Of a stretch of 64,000 bases of DNA, positions 55,551 through 63,052 are shown one piece after another. A model generated the notes under the pieces. That model was given only the letters and a program-made list of their open reading frames with translations. It was not told the DNA's origin and ran no database searches. A program made the position numbers and the translations under genes. The number at the start of each line of letters is the position of its first letter. Within the stretch, counting starts at the first letter, position 1. Origin of the DNA: Paenibacillus catalpae (lineage in GTDB: Bacteria; Bacillota; Bacilli; Paenibacillales; Paenibacillaceae); NCBI RefSeq assembly GCF_900112695.1, contig NZ_FOMT01000004.1, positions 62,001-126,000 on the forward strand, written 5' to 3'.

Positions 55551-55985
55551 CTATTTGTTGTCCATATTCGCTAGCAGCTCAGAGAAGATTCTTCTCAGGT
55601 GCTGAATATCTTCTTCCGGCAGTACATTAAAAAAGGATGAAAAGGTTTCTTTCTGCGTTTCAAAAACATCATCCATCATTTCCTTGCCTTTGGCTGTTAA
55701 GGCAATGTACACCACTCTGCGGTCATTACTGGCACGCTCCCGGCTAATCCATCCTTCTGCAACGAGCTTATCGGCAATGCCGGTAATTGCCCCTGAAGTA
55801 AGCCCCAGAATATCAGCAATATCCGATACTTTAAGAGAGCCGGATGTATGAAGGGTGAGGAGCAACTTGAATTGCGTATAGTTCATGCCGCATATCGTAT
55901 TCTTGCTCCACTCGCTGTTCACGTTCCTGAGAAACGTTCTGAACTGTCCGATAAAACCAATCAATTCTTCGCTTGTATTCCTCAT
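55551..55985 (-). CDS. MarR-family regulator (copy 2)
   Basis: This 144-residue winged-helix regulator is nearly a copy of the one at 53205: both begin EELIGFIGQFRTFL and share LGLTSGAITGIADKLVAE and WISRERA. The recognition helix (GLTSGAITGIADKLV) is identical, so both may bind both operators. It lies 22 bp before its efflux gene. The C-terminus is 11 residues shorter than in copy 1. Confidence 0.92.
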   Translation of the reverse strand: MRNTSEELIGFIGQFRTFLRNVNSEWSKNTICGMNYTQFKLLLTLHTSGSLKVSDIADILGLTSGAITGIADKLVAEGWISRERASNDRRVVYIALTAKGKEMMDDVFETQKETFSSFFNVLPEEDIQHLRRIFSELLANMDNK

Positions 55986-56036
55986 TCCCTCTCTCCTTCC
56001 TATCCTGACCTCGACTTTCTAGCACTCGCTAATTCG

Positions 56037-56061
56037 TTAGTGTTTAATATTTTAGCACTAA
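56037..56061. promoter_or_regulatory. MarR operator copy 2
   Basis: TTAGTGTTTAATATTTTAGCACTAA is a 25-bp imperfect palindrome with perfect TTAGTG/CACTAA ends, 51 bp before the second marR gene. Beyond it the 60 bp of flanking sequence (TTTATTGAATCAGTCAATG and others) also match copy 1. Confidence 0.65.
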
Positions 56062-56162
56062 ACAAATTAGCAACAAAGTATTTACAACTATATATCTTTT
56101 TATTGAATCAGTCAATGATTACACGGGAGAAGTTATTTCCTATTCGTCTATTCATCTAGTAA

Positions 56163-56189
56163 TGAAAAAAGCGCCCTCGCGGGCGCTTC
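56163..56189 (-). terminator. Terminator of the nitroreductase gene
   Basis: AAGCGCCC and GGGCGCTT pair around TCGC, with TTTTTTCATTA following on the minus strand. Confidence 0.85.
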
Positions 56190-56200
56190 TCAGGTCATGC

Positions 56201-56773
56201 TTATGATTCCAGCCAAATCGTCTTCTCGGCTGCCGGTGTCCGTTGTACATCCGGCGGGGTCATATCGGGGTAACCCATATAGATCATCGCAACAATCTGC
56301 TCGTTCTCGGCTAGACCAAAGGTATCCTTCATCAGCGGATGATACATCGGACCGCCGGACCGCCAGATCGCGCCAAGACCGTTTGCATGAGCGGCAAGCA
56401 GCAGGTTCTGGACCGCTGTATGGGAAGCCGCAATCTCCTCCACCAATGTTGCCCGCGGATCATCCGACGGGGAGCAGACGACTGTAATAACAACGGGAGA
56501 GCGATATGCCTTCACGCGTTCCTTGCGCAGACGTTCTTCCAGCTCAGGGCTTTCCCCGGCACCAAGCGTAGCAAGCGCCACGCGTGCGTAGCCTTCCCCA
56601 AGCTTTGCGCGGCCGTCGCCAGTCATAACAATAAATCTCCACGGCTGTGTGTTGTGATGACTTGGCGCCCAAGTCGCCGCTTCCAACACCTTCTCAATCA
56701 GATTACGATCAACCGGATCCTTCTTCACGCGTCCAATCGAACGTCTGGTTTGGATCGCTTCTTCAATATGCAT
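56201..56773 (-). CDS. Nitroreductase-family FMN oxidoreductase (YdjA-like)
   Basis: This 190-residue flavoprotein has HIEEAIQTRRSIGRVKKDPV at the N-terminus, ATWAPSHHNTQPWRFIVMTG for FMN and substrate binding, and NGLGAIWRSGG later, as in small single-domain nitroreductases. It uses NAD(P)H to reduce nitro or quinone compounds; the natural substrate is unknown. GAGGAG precedes the ATG. It follows the methionine sulfoxide reductase gene by 18 bp on the same strand, so both may belong to an oxidative-stress unit. Confidence 0.9.
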   Translation of the reverse strand: MHIEEAIQTRRSIGRVKKDPVDRNLIEKVLEAATWAPSHHNTQPWRFIVMTGDGRAKLGEGYARVALATLGAGESPELEERLRKERVKAYRSPVVITVVCSPSDDPRATLVEEIAASHTAVQNLLLAAHANGLGAIWRSGGPMYHPLMKDTFGLAENEQIVAMIYMGYPDMTPPDVQRTPAAEKTIWLES

Positions 56774-56791
56774 CGTTTCTCCTCCAATTCG

Positions 56792-57748
56792 TCAGTTGAA
56801 ATGGCCGACGTATTCCCCGTAGCCTTCCTTCTCCAGATCCGCAACCGGAATAAAGCGGAGCGAAGCGGAGTTAATGCAATAACGAAGTCCATTAGGTCCT
56901 GGACCATCGTCAAATACATGACCCAAATGGGAGTCGCCTTCCTTGCTGCGCACCTCGGTACGAACCATAAAGTGGCTTGTATCAAGCACTTCCGTAATGG
57001 CCGCTTCCTTCACCGGCTTCGTGAAGCTCGGCCAGCCGCATCCGGAATCATATTTCTCACGGGAAGTGAAAAGCGGTTCGCCTGAGACGATGTCCACATA
57101 CAGACCCTCTTCCTTGTGATCCCAATACTCGCCGGTGAACGGCCGCTCCGTCGCGTTATTTTGCGTTACTTCATATTGGATAGGCGAAAGACGGGAGCGA
57201 AGCTCGCCTTCCTCTTTCCTTACGGTCCAATGCTTATTAATGAATGCATCGCGGCCGGAGCCTTTGCGGTACATTTTATAACGGAACGGGTTCGTCCGAT
57301 GATAGCCTTGATGATAATCCTCCGCCGGATAGAACTCCTTCGCAGGCTCTATTACGGTTACAATCGGCTTATCGAATCTTCCGCTTGCTTGCAAGGCTGC
57401 CTTCGAAGCTTCCGCCTTCTGGCGCTGCTCTTCATTATAATAGAAGATAGCTGTCCGGTAAGATTCCCCGCGGTCATGGAACTGGCCGCCTGCATCGGTC
57501 GGATCAATCTGCCGCCAGAACACGTCCAGCAGCTTCTCGTAAGAATAAATCGATGGATCAAAAGTAATGTGAACAACTTCCGCATGGCCTGTTGTTTCCG
57601 AGCAAACTTCCTCGTACGTAGGATTTTCCGTGCTTCCCCCGGAATAACCCGATACAACGGACAAAATACCCGGTGTTTCTTCAAACGGCGATACCATGCA
57701 CCAGAAGCAACCTCCGGCAAACATGGCTTGTTCTACAGCTGCAGTCAT
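56792..57748 (-). CDS. msrAB: Bifunctional peptide-methionine sulfoxide reductase MsrA-MsrB
   Basis: This 318-residue fusion repairs both S and R methionine sulfoxide. The N-terminal MsrA domain has the catalytic Cys in [13 protein letters not shown], with [14 protein letters not shown] and [13 protein letters not shown]. The C-terminal MsrB domain (about 170-318) carries SGCGWPSF and the catalytic Cys in [14 protein letters not shown]. Cys pairs of the zinc-binding MsrB type are absent, so this domain belongs to the zinc-free class. AAGGAGG lies upstream of the ATG. A weak TTGTGG-16-TATAAT promoter occurs near 57823-57850. Confidence 0.95.
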   Translation of the reverse strand: MTAAVEQAMFAGGCFWCMVSPFEETPGILSVVSGYSGGSTENPTYEEVCSETTGHAEVVHITFDPSIYSYEKLLDVFWRQIDPTDAGGQFHDRGESYRTAIFYYNEEQRQKAEASKAALQASGRFDKPIVTVIEPAKEFYPAEDYHQGYHRTNPFRYKMYRKGSGRDAFINKHWTVRKEEGELRSRLSPIQYEVTQNNATERPFTGEYWDHKEEGLYVDIVSGEPLFTSREKYDSGCGWPSFTKPVKEAAITEVLDTSHFMVRTEVRSKEGDSHLGHVFDDGPGPNGLRYCINSASLRFIPVADLEKEGYGEYVGHFN

Positions 57749-58009
57749 TTTGGCAACCTCCTTATAAGAATTGTGAGCAATCCTTACTTCGTAAGCGTGA
57801 GCTAATTAGCTTCATCTTTACTATTATAACGTATCCTTCAATTCCCACAAAATGAATGGCACCTTAATTAGCAATCTTTGTTACAATGTAGTGACAGCAG
57901 CAACCTATCGGCATCGTTCTTGCGTCGAAGATGTTAGACTAGTTTTACCCTTATTTTTGCAGTCCGTTCACTTGCCTCTTCTAATGAATGAAAACGAGGT
58001 GAACGCCCT

Positions 58010-58435
58010 ATGAGCAATACCGCTTTAGACACAAGTGCTTCTTATGAGTCGAGACCACGCAAGGCTGCCAAGCAGCGTGCCTTTGTCATCTTTGTATGCG
58101 TATGGGTCATTCTGATCGCCGCCGGCATTACCGGCGCCAAGCTGTACAGCGAGCATGTTCAGCAGCAGATTGCTGCCGATGTGGAGCGCCAGACAGCAGG
58201 CCAGATTGCCGAAATGCAGAAGCAATACGAGGATCGGATAACCAAGCTCGAAACCGGTTATAAAGATGATCTGTCGCAATTGGAATCCAAGGTAGAAGCG
58301 CTAAATGAGCTGCTGACCTTCACAAAAGATAACGCTGATGTCAAAACCGATAACAGCAACAAGCTTTACAGCCAATTGAACGAAGTGAAGAAGAAGCTGA
58401 ACGAACTGCAGAAAAATCTGGATGTGCTCAAATGA
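58010..58435 (+). CDS. Single-helix membrane protein with extracytosolic coiled coil
   Basis: This 141-residue protein has a basic cytosolic leader, one membrane helix (AFVIFVCVWVILIAAGITGA, residues 24-43) and about 95 residues of predicted coiled coil (heptad-like Leu/Ile pattern from 50 to 141). GAGGTGA precedes the ATG. Its stop overlaps the next gene's ATG (ATGA), tying it to the phosphodiester glycosidase protein. It may form a scaffold for that partner. The family is unknown to me. Confidence 0.72.
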   Translation: MSNTALDTSASYESRPRKAAKQRAFVIFVCVWVILIAAGITGAKLYSEHVQQQIAADVERQTAGQIAEMQKQYEDRITKLETGYKDDLSQLESKVEALNELLTFTKDNADVKTDNSNKLYSQLNEVKKKLNELQKNLDVLK

Positions 58436-59508
58436 GTCCATCCATTCGAATGCTAAACCGGACGATGCTGCTGGCCTGCACACCGTTTGTCGCTATGTTG
58501 TTATGGCTCATGGTATCCAATATTTCGATTATACTCCCAGGCAGCAGCTTTCCTGAGGCAAGTTTTGAGCAGGAGGAGGCTGCGGCAGATCACACAAAAT
58601 CGATTGCCAGCGGCCTTGATGCGGCCCATCAGATCGCTGCCAAGACCAGTGCCTCTATCAAGAAACAGCTGAAGCTGTATAACCAGACGAATGCGGACAT
58701 GACCCAAATCGTGAAAACAGCCACTGCCCAAGCTAACCGTCCTTTAATTGTCTATGATAGGATCATTACGGGACGGCTGGGGACCCCATCAGGCACGATC
58801 AGCTCGGACAAGCTGCGTGCGCAATTATTCTACATAAAGGCCGACAACTTCCAAAGCTATGCACTGAAAATTAAATTGAAGTCAAACGATGCCATGAAAA
58901 TGGTACTCGGCAAGGATAAAATTGGCGGTGCCGAAACGACCCTCGCAGCTGTACAGCGTAACGGCGCTGTTGCCGGCGTTAATGCAGGAGGCTTTGCAGA
59001 CGGCGGCGGCAAGCGGTATCCGCTAAGCACAACGATAGTGAACGGCAGCTATGTAGAAGGCTTCGAGCCAACCCGTGCCGACTTGTTCTTCGTTGGTCTC
59101 AATGCCAGCAACAAGCTTGTCGGCGGTAAATTCACGAACAAACAGCAGCTCGACAGCTTAAACGTCAAGTTTGGCGCTTCGTTTGTCCCCGTGCTGCTGA
59201 AGAACGGCAGTCCGACGACGATCCCGACGAAATGGCAGGTCAGTCCGGCGCGCGCGCCGCGTACGGTTATTGCCAACTACAAGGATGGACAGCTGCTAAT
59301 TATAGTAGCCGACGGCCGCAACGAGGGCGGCAGCTCCGGCGCGACACTAGCCGAGATGCAGCTGCTATTGCAGCGGTTCGGCGCCGAAGACGGCTACAAC
59401 CTTGACGGGGGCGGCTCTTCGTCACTGATCTGGAACGGACGCGTTATCAACAAGCCGTCCGACGGGCAGCTTCGGAAGCTGCCAACGCACTTCTTATTTT
59501 TTAAATAA
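58432..59508 (+). CDS. Phosphodiester-glycosidase (NAGPA) domain exported protein
   Basis: This 358-residue protein has an N-terminal membrane anchor or uncleaved signal (TMLLACTPFVAMLLWLMVSN), about 70 helical residues, and a C-terminal phosphodiester glycosidase domain (about 170-358). The domain has VNAGGFADGGGKRYP and the family hallmark NLDGGGSSSLIWNG. The human enzyme uncovers mannose-6-phosphate; bacterial members probably act on wall or exopolysaccharide phosphodiesters. It is translationally coupled to the coiled-coil protein upstream. A terminator follows. Confidence 0.86.
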   Translation: MSPSIRMLNRTMLLACTPFVAMLLWLMVSNISIILPGSSFPEASFEQEEAAADHTKSIASGLDAAHQIAAKTSASIKKQLKLYNQTNADMTQIVKTATAQANRPLIVYDRIITGRLGTPSGTISSDKLRAQLFYIKADNFQSYALKIKLKSNDAMKMVLGKDKIGGAETTLAAVQRNGAVAGVNAGGFADGGGKRYPLSTTIVNGSYVEGFEPTRADLFFVGLNASNKLVGGKFTNKQQLDSLNVKFGASFVPVLLKNGSPTTIPTKWQVSPARAPRTVIANYKDGQLLIIVADGRNEGGSSGATLAEMQLLLQRFGAEDGYNLDGGGSSSLIWNGRVINKPSDGQLRKLPTHFLFFK

Positions 59509-59513
59509 ACAAA

Positions 59514-59552
59514 AACAAGCCCGGCTTCATGTCATGAAGTCGGGCTTGTTCT
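59514..59552 (+). terminator. Terminator of the coiled-coil/glycosidase pair
   Basis: AACAAGCCCGGCTTCATG and CATGAAGTCGGGCTTGTT form a long stem with one G-T pair, followed by TTCTGTTC. Confidence 0.8.
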
Positions 59553-59583
59553 GTTCAACTCGTTAATCCATAGTTCCTCATAA

Positions 59584-59617
59584 ACAAAAGCAGCGCCGGT
59601 CCAGCGCTGCTTTTGTC
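59584..59617 (-). terminator. Terminator of the purine permease gene
   Basis: ACAAAAGCAGCGC and GCGCTGCTTTTGT form a perfect 13-bp stem 15 bp after the stop codon. Confidence 0.88.
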
Positions 59618-59631
59618 CTGCTATTATAATA

Positions 59632-61017
59632 TTACTCTGTTCCCATGAAGACGTAACGTCCGATAATGAGAATCGCGAGTATCCACATGAGCCAGTGAAC
59701 TTTATATTTGCCTTTGTTCGATACGTTAGCGACTGTCGCCAGAACAACATACGATACGATACCAAACGAGATACCGTTAGCGATGCTGTACGTGAACGGC
59801 ATAAGCGCCAGCGTCAGGAACGAAGGAATGGCGTAAACCATGTCGGAGAAGTCGATTTCCTTCACCGATTGAAGCATCAACACACCAACGATGATGAGTG
59901 CTGCGTTAGTTGCTGCTGCAGGAACCAGTGCCACGACTGGCGACAGGAAAATCGCGAGCAGGAAGCAGACACCTGTTGTCACTGAAGTCAGACCTGTACG
60001 TCCGCCTTGCGCAACGCCTGCGGAGCTTTCTACAAAAGCCGTTACTGTACTTGTGCCCAGCAATGCGCCGCCGCTTACGGCGAAGGCGTCAACGAACATC
60101 GCTTTACCAATGCGTTTCTTGCCTTCTTCCGGATTTTTCATAAGGCCGGCACGGTTTGCCGTACCAACGAGCGTACCGAAAGTATCAAACAATTCAACGA
60201 ACGTGAAGGTCAATACGACTGTAATGATACCAACTTCAAATACGCCAGGGAAATCAAAGTGGCCGATGTTCATCGTAGTAAAGTCAGGTGCCCAGTTGTT
60301 GTCAGTGAAGGTTTTCTTCACGTCAACTTGACCAAGAATGATTGAAATAACTGTTGTGCCAAGAATACCCCACAGGATCGCGCCCGGTACACGCAGTACC
60401 ATCAGAATACCGATAATGAACAAAGCAACCACTGTCATTATAACCGTTTCATTCTCGAAGCTGCCGATATGGATGACCGTTTCCGAACCGGAAACATCCG
60501 TATAGGCATTTGCTTTAATATCGCCAAAGGCCGTTACGGCAACCGTCATCAGGCCGCTGCCTTTCAAGCCGACAATTGTAATAAAAAGACCGATACCAAC
60601 CGTAATCGCATGCTTCAAGCTGTCTGGAACAGCGGTGATCAGCATTTGGCGGATTTGCGTCAGCGTCAGGATGATAAAGATGATACCCGAGATAAATACC
60701 GCTGTCAGACCCATTGCTATCGATATTGGTTTATCCGTAGCCTGCGAAGCAATAACGGTCGAAGCGAAGTATGCGTTAAGACCCATGCCAGGTGCCAAAG
60801 CAACCGGGAAGTTAACAAACAAGCCCATTGCAATCGTGAAAATACCTGCTGCAATTGCTGTCGCCAGGAATACTGCCGTCCAGTCAAGACCAGTTGGCGT
60901 CAGGATGATCGGATTGACCGCCAGGATGTAAGCCATCGTCATGAAGGTGGTCAGACCCGCCATAATTTCCGTTCTAAAATTTGTACCATGTTCCTTGAGC
61001 TTAAAGAACCGTTCCAT
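59632..61017 (-). CDS. pbuG: Guanine/hypoxanthine permease, PbuG/AzgA type
   Basis: This 461-residue NCS2/AzgA-like carrier has 12-14 membrane helices and starts FFKLKEHGTNFRTEIMAGLT. Key segments are NFPVALAPGMGLNAYFA, VELFDTFGTLVGTANRAGLM and the nucleobase-binding half EAS...GGRTGLTSVTTG. It imports guanine and hypoxanthine by proton symport. The track frame begins at 61047; the ATG at 61017 fits the family start, with GGGGGG 11 bases upstream. The guanine riboswitch and PurR-like site upstream support the substrate. Confidence 0.92.
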   Translation of the reverse strand: MERFFKLKEHGTNFRTEIMAGLTTFMTMAYILAVNPIILTPTGLDWTAVFLATAIAAGIFTIAMGLFVNFPVALAPGMGLNAYFASTVIASQATDKPISIAMGLTAVFISGIIFIILTLTQIRQMLITAVPDSLKHAITVGIGLFITIVGLKGSGLMTVAVTAFGDIKANAYTDVSGSETVIHIGSFENETVIMTVVALFIIGILMVLRVPGAILWGILGTTVISIILGQVDVKKTFTDNNWAPDFTTMNIGHFDFPGVFEVGIITVVLTFTFVELFDTFGTLVGTANRAGLMKNPEEGKKRIGKAMFVDAFAVSGGALLGTSTVTAFVESSAGVAQGGRTGLTSVTTGVCFLLAIFLSPVVALVPAAATNAALIIVGVLMLQSVKEIDFSDMVYAIPSFLTLALMPFTYSIANGISFGIVSYVVLATVANVSNKGKYKVHWLMWILAILIIGRYVFMGTE

Positions 61018-61054
61018 TTTCCCATTAACCCCCCAAAATGTGTACAAGCCAAGG

Positions 61055-61275
61055 TGAAACGGCTGCGCCGTCCTATCGTGACGCCGCGCGTTTCAATTCG
61101 AAGAATTCTAAGCTCTCTTTATGAGATAAGAAACTCATAAAGACTTAGAATTGCAACAAAGCCCAGGAAAAGATGCGTAAATACGCATTTATCTCCTAGG
61201 CTCTGCAAAAAGGGGAAAAGTATACCGCGGACCGAGTCAATGTCATTCCGTATCATAACGAAATGACATTGCGCG
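61055..61275 (-). other. Hairpin-rich permease leader between riboswitch and gene
   Basis: Downstream of the aptamer the minus-strand RNA can form four stems in series: CAATGTCATT/AATGACATTG (about 61240-61272), AGCCTAGGA/TCCTGGGCT with an inner ATGCGTA/TTACGCAT, AATTCTAAG..CTTAGAATT (61105-61153), and GAAACG..CGTTTC (61056-61095). None is followed by a good U run. The last covers the region just before the ribosome site, so control may be translational rather than by termination. Confidence 0.55.
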
Positions 61276-61288
61276 GCACTCTTCCACT

Positions 61289-61360
61289 CTTTTCGTAGCC
61301 TGATCATTTACGGTGATCTAGTAGAGACTCTCAAGCCAATTCTTGAGATTATACGAAAAG
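61289..61360 (-). promoter_or_regulatory. Guanine riboswitch aptamer of the purine permease
   Basis: A perfect nine-base P1 stem (CTTTTCGTA/TACGAAAAG) encloses a purine-riboswitch core reading AGTCTCTACTAG, CCGTAAATGATC and AGGCTACG on the minus strand. The conserved CTAC is kept, and the specificity base in GCTACG is C, so guanine is expected. The J2/3 and J3/1 segments (CTCTACTAG, GGCTACG) differ slightly from the pur leader's TTCTACC and GACTACG. Confidence 0.88.
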
Positions 61361-61391
61361 TTATTATTTTATTAGTTGTTATCCGTAAATT

Positions 61392-61420
61392 AATATAATA
61401 AGGAACATGCTCCTTGTCAA
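61392..61420 (-). promoter_or_regulatory. Promoter of the purine permease gene
   Basis: On the minus strand TTGACA and TATATT lie 17 bp apart, and the spacer contains the near-palindrome AGGAGCATGTTCCT. Transcription would start near 61385, just upstream of the riboswitch. Confidence 0.8.
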
Positions 61421-61429
61421 CGAATTTTT

Positions 61430-61441
61430 ACGAACGTTCGT
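61430..61441. promoter_or_regulatory. PurR-like palindrome before the permease promoter
   Basis: ACGAACGTTCGT is a perfect palindrome holding the CGAAC core of the PurBox in both orientations, ten bases upstream of the -35. A second TTCG lies between the two. It is less canonical than the paired boxes before purE. Confidence 0.6.
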
Positions 61442-61560
61442 GTTATTTCACATAGCCAACATTCGTCTTTCACCGAAAAAATGGTAGTCCATTTGTCCCG
61501 ACTTTGGCATAAAGTTACATCTATGAACGATTAATGGTGAGCACAGAAGGGCTGAGACAG

Positions 61561-61589
61561 CAGAAAAAGCCGCAGGAAGCGGCTTTTTG
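61561..61589 (-). terminator. Terminator of the GH4 gene
   Basis: AAAAAGCCGC and GCGGCTTTTT form a perfect stem around AGGAA, ten bases after the stop. Confidence 0.9.
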
Positions 61590-61598
61590 AAGGATTGT

Positions 61599-62915
61599 TT
61601 ATTGTTTGAAGAAGCTCGGCAAGTACTTCTTGTTGGCTTCCAGCATTTCACCAAGCAAAGTTTTGGCGACAGAAACGCTTGGCACAAGCGGATGATGCAC
61701 CATCGCCTGAAGGGCGGTCCCCCGGTCTCCTGTTACAGCGGCCTCGATGGTCAGCGACTCATACGTTTTCACTGCGTGCAGCAATCCCTTGATATGCTCA
61801 GGTACGCGCTGCAGCGGCAGAGGTACAGGACCTTGTGCCGTTACGACACAATTGACCTCGATGCTCGCATCCTCCGGCAGAAAGTCGATAATGCCGCCAT
61901 TGCGGACGTTAAGCGTCTGGATGTCCCGCCGATCCGTGTACAAGGAATGCATCAGATTAACCGCTGCTTCGGAATAAAACGCTCCTCCCCGCTTCTCCAG
62001 CTGCTTCGGCTTCTCCTTCAGGTTAACGTCCTTGTACAGCTCGAACAGCTCTTCCTCTACCCGGCTGACGACATCGGCACGAGTGCCGTTCTTCTCCAGT
62101 GACTCCTTCATCTCGGCAAACATCGTATCGGTCATATAGAAATAGCGCAAATAGTAGGTCGGCAGCGCGCCAAGCGACCGCAGAAAGTCCGGATCCCAAT
62201 CGAAAGCGGTGACGTTTGTAGCGGAATAATCCTTGCCGCCTCCGATCATCTCCTGCAATTTGTCTTCCCCTTTTACGTATGCTGCCGTAATCCAGTGAAG
62301 GTGGTTGATTCCTACAAATTCCGGCAGCACTTCGCGTTCCGAAACGCCGTATTGCTTGGCCAGGTACTTCTGGAAGTTGATCGGCGAGTTGCACAGCCCT
62401 ACTGTTTTCACCTTGCTGTGCTTCAGCACCGCTTCCGTCACGATACCAGCCGGATTTGTAAAGTTCAGCATCCAGGCATTGGGCGCAAGCTCCTCTATAT
62501 CCCGGCATATATCCAAAATAACAGGGACCGTCCGAAGCGCCTTCAGCATTCCACCCGGCCCAGTCGTTTCCTGACCGATTACGCCATGCTTGATCGGAAT
62601 ATGCTCATCCCGGCGTCTTGCCTCAAGCAGCCCTACCCGCATCTGCGTGGTGACAAAATCTGCTCCCTCAATGGCTTCCCGCCGATTAAGGGTTAGCCGC
62701 ACATCGATTGGCAGCCCAGCCTGCTCCACCATCCTCTGCGCCAGCTTTCCGACAATCTCCAGCTTATGGCGCCCTTCCTCTATATCAACTAACCACAGCT
62801 CACGAATAGGCATCTCGTTATAGCGGTTTATGAAGCCTTCGACCAGCTCCGGTGTATACGAGGAGCCGCCTCCGATTACGGCAACTTTTAGACCTTGTTT
62901 TGGATTTGATGACAT
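61599..62915 (-). CDS. licH: 6-phospho-beta-glucosidase, GH4 family
   Basis: This 438-residue NAD+- and Mn2+-dependent glycosidase has a Rossmann start (LKVAVIGGGSSYTPELVEGF), TTQMRVGLLEARRRDEHIP, the metal ligand region NFTNPAGIVTEAVL with VGLCNSP, and GINHLHWITAAY. GH4 enzymes hydrolyse phosphorylated disaccharides taken in by PTS or after kinase action. The adjacent upstream kinase gene fits the second route. AGGAGG lies directly against the structured element, before the ATG at 62915. Whether the sugar is cellobiose, chitobiose or another cannot be read. Confidence 0.9.
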   Translation of the reverse strand: MSSNPKQGLKVAVIGGGSSYTPELVEGFINRYNEMPIRELWLVDIEEGRHKLEIVGKLAQRMVEQAGLPIDVRLTLNRREAIEGADFVTTQMRVGLLEARRRDEHIPIKHGVIGQETTGPGGMLKALRTVPVILDICRDIEELAPNAWMLNFTNPAGIVTEAVLKHSKVKTVGLCNSPINFQKYLAKQYGVSEREVLPEFVGINHLHWITAAYVKGEDKLQEMIGGGKDYSATNVTAFDWDPDFLRSLGALPTYYLRYFYMTDTMFAEMKESLEKNGTRADVVSRVEEELFELYKDVNLKEKPKQLEKRGGAFYSEAAVNLMHSLYTDRRDIQTLNVRNGGIIDFLPEDASIEVNCVVTAQGPVPLPLQRVPEHIKGLLHAVKTYESLTIEAAVTGDRGTALQAMVHHPLVPSVSVAKTLLGEMLEANKKYLPSFFKQ

Positions 62916-62933
62916 CTATCTCATGCCTCCTAA

Positions 62934-62993
62934 AAAGAATGATCACCCAAACAGCCAAACAGGCTGTTCATGATGATTCTTGCGTCGTAAGCA
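62934..62993 (-). repeat. Structured leader element, copy B
   Basis: On the minus strand ATGCTTACGACGCAAGAATC precedes CATGAACAGCCTGTTTGG and TGATCATTCTTTTTAGGAGG. The outer stem AAGAATCATCA/TGATCATTCTT has one mismatch; the inner stem ACAGCC/GGCTGT is perfect around TGTT. Copy C differs only in the four-base inner loop and in a few flank bases. The AGGAGG of the GH4 gene follows at once. Confidence 0.82.
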
Positions 62994-63000
62994 TTAACTT

Positions 63001-63050
63001 AAAGAATGATCACCCAAACAGCCATATAGGCTGTTCATGATGATTCTTGA
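63001..63050 (-). repeat. Structured leader element, copy C
   Basis: The element reads as copy B except that the inner loop is TATA in place of TGTT. It lies immediately after the stop of the kinase gene and 8 bp upstream (minus strand) of copy B's outer flank, so B and C form a tandem pair between the two genes. Confidence 0.82.
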
Positions 63051-63052
63051 CT

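Noticed and set aside
57914..57940. Partial match (TTCTTGCGTCG) to the structured element upstream of the coiled-coil gene
   Set aside because: The paired stems and the inner hairpin are absent, so this is probably chance.
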